Assembly: GCA_017577365.1 (NCBI GenBank)
Contig: PKRJ01000028.1
Location: 1-43,451, forward strand
DNA length: 43,451 bases
Direction: 5' to 3'
Source of the DNA: Gammaproteobacteria bacterium
GTDB taxonomy: Bacteria > Pseudomonadota > Gammaproteobacteria > Steroidobacterales > Rariloculaceae
Made by a program: the position numbers and the translations under genes. Shown in pieces: positions 15,773 to 25,454 of this stretch (the stretch's first letter is position 1; each line of letters begins with the position of its first letter). The notes beneath the pieces were generated by a model, which had not been told where the DNA came from, searched no databases, and saw only the letters and a program-made list of their open reading frames with translations.

Positions 15773-17452
15773 CTATTTCGCGAGAGCCGCCGGCCGCATC
15801 AAGTGATTGATCGGTGTTCCCGTCGTTCCGCTCGGGAAGGGCGTGCGGAGGAACACGGCCAGCGTCGGCGCGATGTCGGTGATGTGAACCGGCTCCGTCG
15901 TGCGCCCGGCAGGAACGGTCCAACCGTACCAAACGAGCGGCACACGCGTGTCGTAACTGAAGGGCGAGCCGTGCATCGCCGCGACTCTCCCGCCGAAGTC
16001 TGAGATCCAATGCGGCTCCATCCAGACGACCACGTCACCCGAGCGGCGCGGGTGGAAACCGCGCTGAAGTCTCGCGCGATGAGGATCGCTGAAGCTGCCG
16101 AATCGGAGCGCCGTTCCCGTGATCGCTCCGGCGACGCCTTCCTGTTCCAAAAGGAAGTGCGCGATGTCCTCTTCGATTCGGCGGCGATCGATTCCGGCGG
16201 CGCGTAAACGCTCGCGGTCCAAGAAAACTTGCTGGTTGTGGAACGCCTCGATCAGATCGGCGTCGCCGTAACGCTCCTCGACGAAGCGACGCAGCGCTTC
16301 CCCGACTGCGCGGTCCCGAAACTCGCCGACCGGAATAGAGCGATCCGCAAGGTAGCCCGGTACGTGTCCGGTTCCGTGGTCGGACGTGAGGAAGACGAGC
16401 ACGTCGCGTCCGTATCGCTTTTCCAATTCGCCAAGCAGACGGGCGATCTGCCGGTCGAGGCGCAGATAGGTGTCTTGTACCTCGACCGACATCGGGCCGA
16501 AACGGTGACCGATATTGTCGGGAGCCGAATACGAAATCGAGAGCAGGTCGGGCACGTCCCGACGGCCGAGCGATTCGCCGTCGAGAGCGGCCAGAGCCAA
16601 CTCCGTCAGCAGCTCGTCGCCGAACGGCGTATAAGCCACGAGCCCGAAGCCGCGAGCGCGTGCGAGGGTGGGCAGGTCGTGCGGAAAGACGGGACGGTCT
16701 TCGCCCGCGAAAGGAACTTCGTAGGGGTTGTCGTCCGGCAGGCTTTCCACGTACTCCTCGAGCGGCAGCAACGGCTCCCACGGCTGCGCCAAATACCGCT
16801 CGGTGAGGCCGCGCGCGTTGAACTCTTTCAACCAATCGGGCAACTCGTCGCGATACCAGGTGCTCGTGACGAATCGGCCGGTAGATTCATCCAGCCAGTA
16901 CGCAGCGCCCGTATGACCAGCCGGCAGGATGGCACTCCGATCCTTGAGCGCCAGGCCGATGACTTTCGCGCGCTCGTTCGTATGCATCCACAGCTCGTCG
17001 CCGATCGTCGTCGTGAGCATCCAGCGTGGAGACATGCGGCTGGCCTGGGATTCGGATCCGACCGCCGATACCGAAGGGTCGTCGGTCACGTACGTCGTTT
17101 GCTTCAGCTCACGAACGTACCAAGCATTGGCGAGGATGCCGTGCACGGCAGGCGTGGTGCCGGTGTAGATGGAAGCGTGTCCCGGCGCCGTGAACGTCGG
17201 CATGTAATCGAAGCTGGCGTTCTCGAACGAGAATCCTTCGTCGAACAGCTTCCGAAAGCCGTCGTCGCCGAATCGATGCCAGAATCGATACAACGTGTCC
17301 AGCCGCATCTGGTCGACGACGATTCCGACAACCAGATTCGGTGTGCGGTCAGGCGAGCTCGATTGTGTCTGCGTTTCCGCCGAGGCTGCGAGAGGCTGAA
17401 CGAATAGCGCTGCCGCAAACGCGATAGATATCCACGATCTCGAGTGTCGCAT
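15773..17452 (-). CDS. PafA-like alkaline phosphatase / type I phosphodiesterase family, secreted
   Basis: This is a 559-residue alkaline-phosphatase-superfamily phosphomonoesterase, periplasmic. The signal peptide covers residues 1-25 (ALFVQPLAASA). The metal-ligand pattern matches PafA-type enzymes: D47 (VVDQMR), the nucleophile T88 in TFTAPGH, N109, the phosphate-contact pair K170 and R172 (LKDRSA), D312 and H316 (PDNIGH), D358-H359 (SDHGTG) and a late His in AAMHGSPF. A Thr nucleophile with KxR is characteristic of PafA, a calcium-active constitutive phosphatase in other bacteria. The ATG at 17452 has gggggaa before it; in-frame extensions up to 17593 lack signal-peptide character. It lies divergent from the large TonB receptor. 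Confidence 0.9.
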   Translation of the reverse strand: MRHSRSWISIAFAAALFVQPLAASAETQTQSSSPDRTPNLVVGIVVDQMRLDTLYRFWHRFGDDGFRKLFDEGFSFENASFDYMPTFTAPGHASIYTGTTPAVHGILANAWYVRELKQTTYVTDDPSVSAVGSESQASRMSPRWMLTTTIGDELWMHTNERAKVIGLALKDRSAILPAGHTGAAYWLDESTGRFVTSTWYRDELPDWLKEFNARGLTERYLAQPWEPLLPLEEYVESLPDDNPYEVPFAGEDRPVFPHDLPTLARARGFGLVAYTPFGDELLTELALAALDGESLGRRDVPDLLSISYSAPDNIGHRFGPMSVEVQDTYLRLDRQIARLLGELEKRYGRDVLVFLTSDHGTGHVPGYLADRSIPVGEFRDRAVGEALRRFVEERYGDADLIEAFHNQQVFLDRERLRAAGIDRRRIEEDIAHFLLEQEGVAGAITGTALRFGSFSDPHRARLQRGFHPRRSGDVVVWMEPHWISDFGGRVAAMHGSPFSYDTRVPLVWYGWTVPAGRTTEPVHITDIAPTLAVFLRTPFPSGTTGTPINHLMRPAALAK

Positions 17453-17709
17453 GCTTTCCCCCATCGTTGACGACGCGCTTCGAGCCGAACGCGTCGTGCT
17501 CGGACCCGCGGCGTAGATCGACGTGCTGAACGAGACGTCGCGTCCGGTCGCCGCGTGCGCCGACTGTCGCTGGTCGGGCGCAACTGTGTCCAATGCTAAC
17601 CGCTAGCGTCACTCGATCTGGACTTATGCGCCGATCGAAACTGGCCCTACCGGGCGTCTGAATCCTTCCTATCATCTGCCCGCTAACTGCGTATCTCACG
17701 ACCGCACGA

Positions 17710-17742
17710 CTCGTCCGCGCCGCTCCGACGCGCGCGGACGAG
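17710..17742. other. 11-bp stem-loop in the leader of the large TonB receptor gene
   Basis: ctcgtccgcgc (17710-17720) and gcgcggacgag (17732-17742) are perfect reverse complements around an 11-nt loop, about 72 bases upstream of the receptor ATG. No T-run follows, so a simple intrinsic terminator is unlikely. It may be a 5'-UTR structure or an operator in the region shared with the divergent phosphatase gene. The remainder of the 362-bp gap (17453-17814) shows no clear promoter or gene. Confidence 0.5.
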
Positions 17743-17814
17743 CTACGTCTGGATCTCGAGAAAGAGATCGGACCTGACTCGGCTACGACACGATTGCTCA
17801 TGTGGGGGGGCGAA

Positions 17815-20800
17815 ATGAACGCATTGCATGCGCGTAGGCTCGAGGCTGAAGGTGTCCACACTCGCGGCGCGCCGTTTGCGGACAGAGTCGGGCGAAAAGC
17901 CATTGCGGTAGCCGTTGCTGTCGCTCTCGCACCGGCCTCGATGCCGTCTTTCGGCCAAAGCGATCCGGGAATCGAAGAGGTCACAGTCACCGGCTCGCGT
18001 ATCGTCAGGCGAGACTTCAGCGCCAACAGTCCTATCGTTACCCTCGAGTCCGATTCGTTCGAGAACATCAGCACGGTCGCCATCGAAACCGTGTTGAACC
18101 AGCTGCCTCAGTTCGTCCCGGCGCTCACGCAGTTCGCGACGATGGACGTGCAGAACAGCGCGACGAACACACCGGGCGCGTCTACGGTGAATCTTCGCGG
18201 CTTGGGCTCCAACAGGAATCTCGTGCTGATCGACGGCCGACGCGGACAACCGCTGAACGGTGCGCTGATCGTCGACATCAATGCGATTCCTTCGGCGGCC
18301 GTCGAGCGAGTGGAGATCATCACGGGCGGTGCGTCGGCCGTGTACGGCGCCGACGCCGTCAGCGGTGTCGTGAACTTCATCCTGAAGAAGGATTTCGAGG
18401 GATTGGAGGTCAGCACCCAGTACGGAACGACGGAATACGGCGACGCCAATGAGCTGCGAGTCTCCGCGCTCATGGGCGTTAATCTCAATGGAAGCCGCGG
18501 CAACGTGATGCTCGGCCTCGAGCACGCAAGGCGCGAAGCCGCTTACTCCATGGATCGCGAGTTCTTCCGAGCCGGTTGGGCCGATCCGACCTCGACTTAC
18601 GGGCTTGCCTCGCGTCTCAGCGACGTCTACTGGAACCCGAACTGGCAGAACAACAGGCCGTCGCAGGACGCCGTGGACGAGCTATTCGGCGGAATCGGAG
18701 GCAGCACGTCGGGCCCGTTCTTCTTCAACGCGGACAACACGATCTATCAGGATCGCGGCATCGGTCTGGAGCGGTACAACGGTCCTTGGACGGTCGACAA
18801 GACCGGCGCACGCTCTCTGATCACGAGCTACGTCAACGGCGGAGGCACCGGGGACATCGCTTACCGCTATATCGACTCGTCGGGCAGGCTGCGCGAGAAC
18901 CAGCTCGGCACCATGATCTCGAATCCTCTCGAGCGCTACTCGGCGTTCGGCCGTCTCTCGTACGAGGTCCGCGACAAGCTCACCTATTTCGCGCAGCTGC
19001 AATTCGCCGACACCAGCAACAAGACGAGACGCGTGTGGTCGCCTGCGGCGGGCGGTTGGGCGGTCGTCATCCCGCACGGCGACGAGATCTATGCGCCGTC
19101 GGTCGACGAGAACGGGAACACGCTCCGTGAGTATCAGGAAGGCGGCATCTACGGCTTGAGCTGCCCGCCGACCGGCGGCTGCACCAACTCCCAGGTATGG
19201 CCTGTGCCGGACGAGCTGGCGCAGCTTCTCGCGTCGCGGGAGGATCCGAATGCGCCCTTCGTCCTCGAAAGCCCGGCCCTGCGGCAGATCGGCGATCGCG
19301 GTATCGACAACAACACCTCCACGTATCAGGTGGCCACAGGATTGATGGGCGAGCTGCCCTTCAACGACTGGACGTGGGAGTTCTACGGCTCGCATGGCCG
19401 TACACGCGTCGTCAGTCACATGGCCGGCACCGTGTCGGTGGAGAACCTGCGCGCGCTCGCTGCTTCGCCGAACTACGGGCGCAACGCCACGGTCACCGGT
19501 AACACGCTGATCGATCCGGCCGGTTTCGGCGGCAAGATCATTCGCTGCACGAGCGGTTTGCATTACTTCGACGTCGACAAGGAGATCAGCGAGGATTGCA
19601 TCCGCGCGATCGAGGCGCGCATGGTGCACCTCACGACCCTGACGCAGAACATCGTCGAGGCGAACTTCCAAGGCAAAGTCGCCGAGTTACCGATGGGCGA
19701 AATGCGCGCCGCGTTCGGTGCCAGCTTCCGCAGCAACCGTTTCGATTACCACGTCGACAAGCTGGAGCAGGTGCAGAACATCGCCGACTTGCCGGCGGGC
19801 TTGTTCGGCTCGGGCGCCACCGACGGCTACATCGAGGCGCGCGAAATCTACGGCGAGCTGCTCGTGCCCGTCGTGCAGAACGTTCCGGTGTTTCGGCGTC
19901 TCGAGCTCGATCTCGGCTATCGCTACTCCGATTACAACGTAGTCGGCGGCCTGAGCACCTACAAGACGCTGATCGACTGGGAGGTGAATGACGTCCTTCG
20001 GTTCCGCGGCGGATACAACCTGGCCAACCGCGCGCCGAACGTAGGCGAGCTGTTCCAGAACGACACGACCACCGTCGTCTCCAGTAGTCTCGGCGATCCG
20101 TGCCTGGCGAACACTGCGGCTCCTTGGGGTAACCGTCCGAGCAATCCGGATCGTCAGCGCGTCATCGATCTGTGCAATATCCTGATCAACGATCCAGCTT
20201 CGGAGTACAGTCAGGATCCGCTGAACTACAGAGCGGACGAGCCGCCGGGCGGAATCGTGCTCGGCGACATCACCGGCAATCCGAATCTCGACTCGGAAGA
20301 AGCGAAGACGTGGACGTTCGGAGCGGTCATTCGCTCGCCTTTCAGCAGCCCGTGGCTCGAGCGTTTGAGCGCCTCGATCGACTATTACCGGATCGAGGTC
20401 AACGGCACGATCGGAACGCTGACTTATGATCAGACGTACCAGCAGTGTTTCGATCCGCAGTTCAATCCGAGCTACGATCCGCAGAACGAGTTCTGTCAGC
20501 GCATCAGGCGCGAGCCCGGCACGGGCAACTCCGGCTCCATCGGCCTCGTGAACGTCAACCGAGGCGCATTGCAGACCGCGGGCTATGACCTCCAGGTGAA
20601 TTGGGCGGCGGCCTTGAGCGATCTCGGCTTCGACATCCCGGGGACCGTCAGTTGGACGATCCTGGCCAACTACATAGATTACGACCGCATCCAAGCTGTC
20701 GCGGGCGGACCGGTCGAGGATTACAGCGGAACGGGCACACAGTTCCGTTACCGCATCAACAACTCGCTCGCTTACCGAGGCAACGGATTCAGCATCACGC

Positions 20801-21078
20801 TGCGGCACCGATTCCTGCCCGGGCAGCCGCATCCGTCGAGCGTCGCGGATCCGCAGACGACGTCGGTCGGACCGGGCGACTACCACATCTTCGATCTCGT
20901 CGGGACGTGGACGCCGACGTCGCTGATCAATCTGCGTGCAGGCATAGACAATCTGTTCGATCGCGATCCGGAGATCACGTCGCGGTCTCCGACGAACTCG
21001 GGGATGGGCGTCACCAATTCCGGCTATTACGACGTGCTCGGCCGACGCTACTACGTCGGTATGACGGTGCAGTTCTGA
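17815..21078 (+). CDS. Large TonB-dependent receptor (Caulobacter-type)
   Basis: This is a 1087-residue outer-membrane receptor. The N-terminus carries a long signal sequence (to about residue 48, PSFGQ). A TonB box EEVTVTGSRIVRR follows, then a plug domain with VNLRGLGSNRNLVLIDGRR and IPSAAVERVEIITGGASAVYGADAVSGVVNFILKK. These are hallmark stretches of the Caulobacter-type large receptors of proteobacteria. The barrel ends in RRYYVGMTVQF with the expected terminal Phe. Such receptors take up oligosaccharides, peptides or other large nutrients; nothing here names the ligand. The ATG at 17815 follows gggggggcg at good spacing; alternatives at 17794 and 17800 lack this. A strong stem-loop lies 34 bp after the stop. 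Confidence 0.9.
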   Translation: MNALHARRLEAEGVHTRGAPFADRVGRKAIAVAVAVALAPASMPSFGQSDPGIEEVTVTGSRIVRRDFSANSPIVTLESDSFENISTVAIETVLNQLPQFVPALTQFATMDVQNSATNTPGASTVNLRGLGSNRNLVLIDGRRGQPLNGALIVDINAIPSAAVERVEIITGGASAVYGADAVSGVVNFILKKDFEGLEVSTQYGTTEYGDANELRVSALMGVNLNGSRGNVMLGLEHARREAAYSMDREFFRAGWADPTSTYGLASRLSDVYWNPNWQNNRPSQDAVDELFGGIGGSTSGPFFFNADNTIYQDRGIGLERYNGPWTVDKTGARSLITSYVNGGGTGDIAYRYIDSSGRLRENQLGTMISNPLERYSAFGRLSYEVRDKLTYFAQLQFADTSNKTRRVWSPAAGGWAVVIPHGDEIYAPSVDENGNTLREYQEGGIYGLSCPPTGGCTNSQVWPVPDELAQLLASREDPNAPFVLESPALRQIGDRGIDNNTSTYQVATGLMGELPFNDWTWEFYGSHGRTRVVSHMAGTVSVENLRALAASPNYGRNATVTGNTLIDPAGFGGKIIRCTSGLHYFDVDKEISEDCIRAIEARMVHLTTLTQNIVEANFQGKVAELPMGEMRAAFGASFRSNRFDYHVDKLEQVQNIADLPAGLFGSGATDGYIEAREIYGELLVPVVQNVPVFRRLELDLGYRYSDYNVVGGLSTYKTLIDWEVNDVLRFRGGYNLANRAPNVGELFQNDTTTVVSSSLGDPCLANTAAPWGNRPSNPDRQRVIDLCNILINDPASEYSQDPLNYRADEPPGGIVLGDITGNPNLDSEEAKTWTFGAVIRSPFSSPWLERLSASIDYYRIEVNGTIGTLTYDQTYQQCFDPQFNPSYDPQNEFCQRIRREPGTGNSGSIGLVNVNRGALQTAGYDLQVNWAAALSDLGFDIPGTVSWTILANYIDYDRIQAVAGGPVEDYSGTGTQFRYRINNSLAYRGNGFSITLRHRFLPGQPHPSSVADPQTTSVGPGDYHIFDLVGTWTPTSLINLRAGIDNLFDRDPEITSRSPTNSGMGVTNSGYYDVLGRRYYVGMTVQF

Positions 21079-21111
21079 GAGAAGCAAGGAAGCGATCCAC
21101 CCCCCCCCCTG

Positions 21112-21143
21112 GGGCGGCTGCACGGCGGGTCGTGCAGCCGCCC
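21112..21143. terminator. 13-bp perfect stem-loop between convergent genes
   Basis: gggcggctgcacg (21112-21124) and cgtgcagccgccc (21131-21143) pair perfectly around a 6-nt loop, 34 bp after the TonB receptor stop and 62 bp before the stop of the convergent hydroxylase. A run of ten C lies just 5' (21101-21109 and adjacent). There is no T-tract on either strand, so it is not a textbook intrinsic terminator. Its position between convergent stops still suggests bidirectional termination or 3'-end stabilisation. Confidence 0.6.
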
Positions 21144-21204
21144 ATGCACCGCGGAAGAGATGCGTGCGCGAGCGTAACCTGCCGATATGACGGCCGATTG
21201 GCGC

Positions 21205-22341
21205 TTAGATGACGGTTGGAAAACCGGCCGTCGTCTCCGTTGAAGTGCCCGGCACCACCGCGCGATCGCGGATGAACTGAGTGAATACCCACTTCTCGCC
21301 GGTTCGTGGCGGACGTCCCGCATGCAGCGTCCGCAAGTCCGCGGTGCCGTCGGGTAACGTGTTGATGAAACAAAATCCTTCGCCGGCCTTGCCTTTGTGA
21401 CTGAGGCCCAGGCGGGGAAAATCCGTGCTGCCGCCTTCGTAGTCCTCGTTCAGGTAGATCAAGAATGTGGCGATACGCTGGCCGTTGCGCGCGAGCTCCT
21501 GGTCGTAGTCCGGGGTGTCCGGATCGACGAAATCATAATGATCGTGGAACGTCTCGCCGGGCGCGTAATGCAGCACGAAAGGCGATTCGAATTGACGGAA
21601 CGGAACGCCGATCGCCGCGGCGATCCGTGCCTGGAGCACGATCTGCACTAGATCGGCGTCTTCCAAGGTGAACCCGGCGGACGTATTGGTGCGTTCGGGC
21701 CTTTTCTCGAGAGCTCGCCTCTCGGGGTTGTAGACCAATGCGGGTGACAGCCGGCCGCGCGCTCTCGTCACGAGCCACTTACATACGCGCGCATCGACGA
21801 ACCGTTCGTAAACGCGAATCGGCGGATCGACGTTGAGCGTGCGGCCGACGTCGGCGAACAACAGCGTCGCCATGTCGACGTTGGCACGAAGGCGGCGCCA
21901 ATGATCGGTTCGTACCTCACCTCGCTCGGCCTCGGCTGCAAGCGCCGGATCGCTGCACAGCACGCCCAATGCACCGCGCGCGCGTGAGGAGCCGAGCTCC
22001 GCCGCAAGCTGAAGCCAGTCGAGAGCCTCGTTCCAATTCTGACGACGATAAATGCCGGCCCCGACGAGAACGGCGCACAGCTCCGCGGCGGCGGCATCGC
22101 CTTGCATACCGGCCTCGGCGATCAGCCGGACGCCTTGCTCGCCCAAGCAGGGGGCCCGGTCGCCCAGCAGTATTCGAAGGCCTACTTTGCGCTTCGCGAC
22201 CAGATCGCCTGCCATCGCCGCCCGGGAAAGCACGGCAATGGCGTCTCGATGTCTGCCGGCCTTATCGAGGGCCGCCGCTTCCAGAACGGCCGGTGACGCG
22301 TCTTCGTCGAAGACGTGTGGGCTCGAGGGATGATCGGACAT
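21205..22341 (-). CDS. Sel1-repeat protein with C-terminal prolyl-4-hydroxylase-type 2-oxoglutarate/Fe(II) dioxygenase domain
   Basis: This is a 378-residue cytoplasmic protein; no signal peptide is seen. Residues of about 20-135 form Sel1/TPR-like alpha-helical repeats (AAMAGDLVAKRKVGLRILLG; NEALDWLQLAAELGSSRARGALG). Residues of about 175-360 form the dioxygenase: Fe ligands H268 and D270 in FHDHYDF, distal H340 (TLHAGRPP) and the 2-oxoglutarate-binding K350 (GEKWVFTQFIRD). This combination is seen beside TonB receptors in Xanthomonas- and Caulobacter-like bacteria, fitting its convergence with the 1087-residue receptor. It probably hydroxylates a protein or peptide side chain, substrate unknown. 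The gene is divergent from the MocR regulator. Confidence 0.88.
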   Translation of the reverse strand: MSDHPSSPHVFDEDASPAVLEAAALDKAGRHRDAIAVLSRAAMAGDLVAKRKVGLRILLGDRAPCLGEQGVRLIAEAGMQGDAAAAELCAVLVGAGIYRRQNWNEALDWLQLAAELGSSRARGALGVLCSDPALAAEAERGEVRTDHWRRLRANVDMATLLFADVGRTLNVDPPIRVYERFVDARVCKWLVTRARGRLSPALVYNPERRALEKRPERTNTSAGFTLEDADLVQIVLQARIAAAIGVPFRQFESPFVLHYAPGETFHDHYDFVDPDTPDYDQELARNGQRIATFLIYLNEDYEGGSTDFPRLGLSHKGKAGEGFCFINTLPDGTADLRTLHAGRPPRTGEKWVFTQFIRDRAVVPGTSTETTAGFPTVI

Positions 22342-22430
22342 GAAAGTATTCTGCCCATCGGGACGTTCGCGAACAAACCCGGCGCGAAGATCTCGTGAGT
22401 GCTCCGTATCTTGCTTGCAGCCCGCGGCGG

Positions 22431-22436
22431 TATACT
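22431..22436 (+). promoter_or_regulatory. Possible -10 element for the MocR gene
   Basis: tatact lies 45 bp before the ATG at 22481 in otherwise GC-rich sequence. No convincing -35 hexamer is found at 16-18 bp spacing, so the call rests on the -10 alone. A very good ribosome site (ggaggggg) precedes the start. Confidence 0.3.
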
Positions 22437-22480
22437 TTCGGCGCCGGCTACCTTCTTAGTGGGTCCGGAGGGGGGATTCC

Positions 22481-24010
22481 ATGGTTGACGGCGTAGGGCC
22501 CATGCCGTTCTTCTCGTCGCGGCGCGCGTCGCGACTCCGGCGCACCGCTTTCTGCGACGAGCTCGTGCTCGACCGAAATTCCTCTCGGTCGCTTCAAGAT
22601 CAAATCGTCGACTTCTTTCGCAAGTCCATCGCATCGGGACGGTTACGTCGAGGACGTCGCCTGCCTTCGTCGCGCGAGCTGGCGGACTATCTGGGGATCT
22701 CTCGCACGACCGTCGTGCAGGCGTACGAGCGTTTGACCGCGGAAGGTTACGTGACCGCTCGTCCGCGCGCTGGCATTTATGTCGCCGATGCGCTGCCGGA
22801 CGATTTCTTGTCTCATTTGCGGCCGAAGCTCGCGGCAGCCGGACATCCGTCGGCTCGCGCGTCGAACCGAAGGCATTCCTCGGAACGAACGGAGGACGCG
22901 TTCTCGTTGGTGGCCGGCGTTCCGGCGATCGACCACTTTCCGTGGAAAGCTTGGCGAAAGCTCTCCGCCGCGGTATTGCGCGAAGACGCGGCGCGCATCG
23001 TCGGCTGGGCCGATCCTCGCGGCGAGCTTCCGCTGAGGGAGGCGATCGCCGAGTATCTCGGTGAAGCGCGCGGCATCGTTTGCACGCCCGACCAGATCAT
23101 CGTCGCAAGCGGCTCTCGGCCGCTCGTGGAAGCGGTCGTGCGATCGCTGCCGTTGCCCAATCGGCTGGTGTGGTTCGAGGAACCGGGCGATCCGGTGTCA
23201 CGCGCCGTGCTCCAGGCGCTCGGGCTCACGCCCGTGCCGATCCCGGTGGACGGTGACGGCATCGACGTCGGTCGCGGCTGCGCTATCGCCCCTGCGGCGA
23301 AGCTCGCGGTGGTGGCTCCTTCCCATCACTATCCACTCGGTGTGACGATGAGCCTCGAGCGGCGGCGGGCGTTACTCGAATGGGCGGCGAAGAGCAAGGC
23401 CTGGATCATCGAGAACGAGATCGACGGTGACTTCCGTTTCTCGCGGTCGTTCTACCCGCCTTTGTATTCCCTCGATTCCTTCGAACGCACGTTGTATCTC
23501 GGTAGCTTCAACAAGATGCTCGCGCCGGGATTGCGTGTGGGTTACATGGTGCTGCCACCGCGTCTCGCGCAGAGCTTCGAGTGCAGTGGCCCCTCGGTAA
23601 GCGTGCACCATCAATTGGTGCTCGCGCGCTTTTGCGAGCAGGGCCACTTGATATCTCACCTGAGACGCCTGCGGGAGGTTCATGCTCGCCGGCGTGCGTT
23701 GCTGATCGAAGCGCTCTCGGAGGAAGCGGGTGACGTTCTCGAGCTCAAGCGGCTTCCGTTGGCCGGATTGAGGCTGCCGGTGAATCTTGCGGCCGACGTG
23801 CCGGATCACCGCATCACGTGTGCATGCGGGACTCGCCTTACGATCGGTCGTCCCATGTCCGCTTGTTACGTGGCGGAGCCGCGCCAGTCTGGCCTGATTT
23901 TGGGGTTCGCTGCAACGCCGGACGAGCGCATTCGAACTGCCGTGCGTCAGCTCGCGTCGGTGATACGAAGGCAGCGGACCGAACGCCCGAGAGTGGCGGC
24001 GGCCTATTGA
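22481..24010 (+). CDS. MocR-type transcriptional regulator (GntR HTH fused to PLP aminotransferase domain)
   Basis: This 509-residue fusion regulator has a GntR-type winged HTH at about residues 35-105 (LQDQIVDFFRKSIASGRLRRGRRLPSSRELADYLGISRTTVVQAYERL). It is joined by a linker to a fold-type I aminotransferase-like domain (about 135-490). The PLP-binding lysine is K345 in YLGSFNKMLAPGLRVGYMV, and the PDQIIVASGS and ENEIDGDFRFS (Asp/Tyr-region) motifs are present. MocR proteins sense PLP or amino-compound adducts; known members include PdxR, GabR and TauR. No obvious pdx, gab or tau target is adjacent. It is convergent with and overlaps the MFS gene by 7 bp. The C-terminal region has AACYVAEP-like divergent sequence, so effector binding cannot be inferred. 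Confidence 0.9.
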   Translation: MVDGVGPMPFFSSRRASRLRRTAFCDELVLDRNSSRSLQDQIVDFFRKSIASGRLRRGRRLPSSRELADYLGISRTTVVQAYERLTAEGYVTARPRAGIYVADALPDDFLSHLRPKLAAAGHPSARASNRRHSSERTEDAFSLVAGVPAIDHFPWKAWRKLSAAVLREDAARIVGWADPRGELPLREAIAEYLGEARGIVCTPDQIIVASGSRPLVEAVVRSLPLPNRLVWFEEPGDPVSRAVLQALGLTPVPIPVDGDGIDVGRGCAIAPAAKLAVVAPSHHYPLGVTMSLERRRALLEWAAKSKAWIIENEIDGDFRFSRSFYPPLYSLDSFERTLYLGSFNKMLAPGLRVGYMVLPPRLAQSFECSGPSVSVHHQLVLARFCEQGHLISHLRRLREVHARRRALLIEALSEEAGDVLELKRLPLAGLRLPVNLAADVPDHRITCACGTRLTIGRPMSACYVAEPRQSGLILGFAATPDERIRTAVRQLASVIRRQRTERPRVAAAY

Positions 24011-25233
24011 AACGCGGTCTTGCCGGCGGACGCGGCCCTGGACAAAGGAGGAGCACTCGTCATCAGCTTCATGCCGGAAGCGAGGAGGAACACGACTGCG
24101 AACGCGACGAAGCTCGGCACGTAGCTGTCCGTCTTCTCGTACAGCCAGCCTACGAAGACGACGCATCCGCCGGCGATCGGCAAAGTGCAAAGCCGGAGAG
24201 AGCCGTACGCCCTTCCGAATTCCTTTGTATCGAAGTGACGGGAAAGCGTCGTTGCCTGAAGGGGGATGATTCCGCCGAAAGCGAAACCCAACAACACGCC
24301 GGACACCAGTAACGGAACATAAGTCGACGATATCGCCAGCGCGCCCATTGCCGCCGCGCAAGCCGTCGTGACGACCAACGTCGCTCGCGCCGTGCCGGCG
24401 CGATCGATGAACCAGCCCGTGATCGGCTTGCACAAGAGCGCCGCGCCGGACGTGGCCGACAAGATCGCGGCGGCGCGATACGAGTCGACGCCGAGCTCCG
24501 TGTAATGAAGGAAAAGATGACCATTGAGCGCCACGTACACGCCCTCGATGAGGCCGAAAAGCAGGACGGCGCGCCAGAAGGTCTTGGTGACGACGATGGT
24601 CCCATACGCTTCGAGGATCGACGCGGGGACCGTCGCGGCCGAGCGCGGGTGCGCTCGCACGATGATCGCGATCAGCGGCAGCACGAAGATCAGGTAAATC
24701 AACGCAAAGAGCTCGTACGCGTCGCGCCAGCCCATGGACTCGAGGAGATATACTGCGATGGGCGGCGTGACGATACCGGCAACGGACGCTCCCGTGATCA
24801 TGATCCCGAGAGCCATGCCGCGCCGTCGATCGAAGTGATGCACGAGCAGCTGCGAGGCGGCGCGCTGGCCCAAGGCACTCTGACCCGTGCCGACGAAAAG
24901 GGCGAGAACCACGGCGAACGGGAGAAAGCTATCGATATGCGTCAGGGCGAGAAAACCCATCGCGAACCATATCGAAGCGAGCAGCATGACGTTGCGTGCT
25001 CCGTAGCGGTCGAGCAGATAGCCGAGGACCGGAGCGAAAAACGCCCCGACGACGTAGACGCCCGTGAATGCCAACGACATCTCGGTGCGGGAAATGTCGA
25101 AGGCGACGATCTGCTCGGACGCGAACACGTTTCCCGAATGCATGTAGACGCTGGCCGACATGAAAACGAGGAACCAGCACAGCGCAACGAGACAGGGGCC
25201 GTGGCTCCGGCCGCTTGGATTCGGCCCTCGCAT
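24004..25233 (-). CDS. MFS transporter, monocarboxylate/oxalate-formate-like
   Basis: This is a major facilitator protein of about 409 residues with 12 predicted transmembrane helices. The first helix-loop pattern (CLVALCWFLVFMSASVYMHSGNVF), the loop-2 motif GYLLDRYGARNVMLLA (the MFS motif A region) and a repeat after the central loop (GWFIDRAGTARATLVV) are clear. The sequence style matches the monocarboxylate-porter/OFA branch. The ATG at 25233 is preferred over 25248 because it leaves a normal short cytoplasmic N-terminus, but the difference is five residues and unresolved. Transcribed away from the CocE-type hydrolase, it may import or export its products; that link is inferred from position only. 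Its 3' end overlaps the MocR gene. Confidence 0.88.
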   Translation of the reverse strand: MRGPNPSGRSHGPCLVALCWFLVFMSASVYMHSGNVFASEQIVAFDISRTEMSLAFTGVYVVGAFFAPVLGYLLDRYGARNVMLLASIWFAMGFLALTHIDSFLPFAVVLALFVGTGQSALGQRAASQLLVHHFDRRRGMALGIMITGASVAGIVTPPIAVYLLESMGWRDAYELFALIYLIFVLPLIAIIVRAHPRSAATVPASILEAYGTIVVTKTFWRAVLLFGLIEGVYVALNGHLFLHYTELGVDSYRAAAILSATSGAALLCKPITGWFIDRAGTARATLVVTTACAAAMGALAISSTYVPLLVSGVLLGFAFGGIIPLQATTLSRHFDTKEFGRAYGSLRLCTLPIAGGCVVFVGWLYEKTDSYVPSFVAFAVVFLLASGMKLMTSAPPLSRAASAGKTAFQ

Positions 25234-25454
25234 GCTCGAGAAGGTCACGGTGGACGGACTTTCTGTAAATCTAGCCCTGACAGCGCGGCTTGACTACTGT
25301 CCGCGACCACACTGAGGAAGCTATGATCTGAGCTGACATTTGCGTAATCTGCTCCGATTTCGGTCGATTGACCAGCGCTTTGTTATCGGGGAACGTCTGC
25401 ATCGGCGTCTTGCCGCGATGGACGGGGAAGCGAGAACGATCGGTAAAGTCCGGA

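Noticed and set aside
25264..25330. ttgact ... tatgat as a sigma-70 promoter for the CocE-type gene
   Set aside because: Spacing is about 26 bp, too long for a functional -35/-10 pair.
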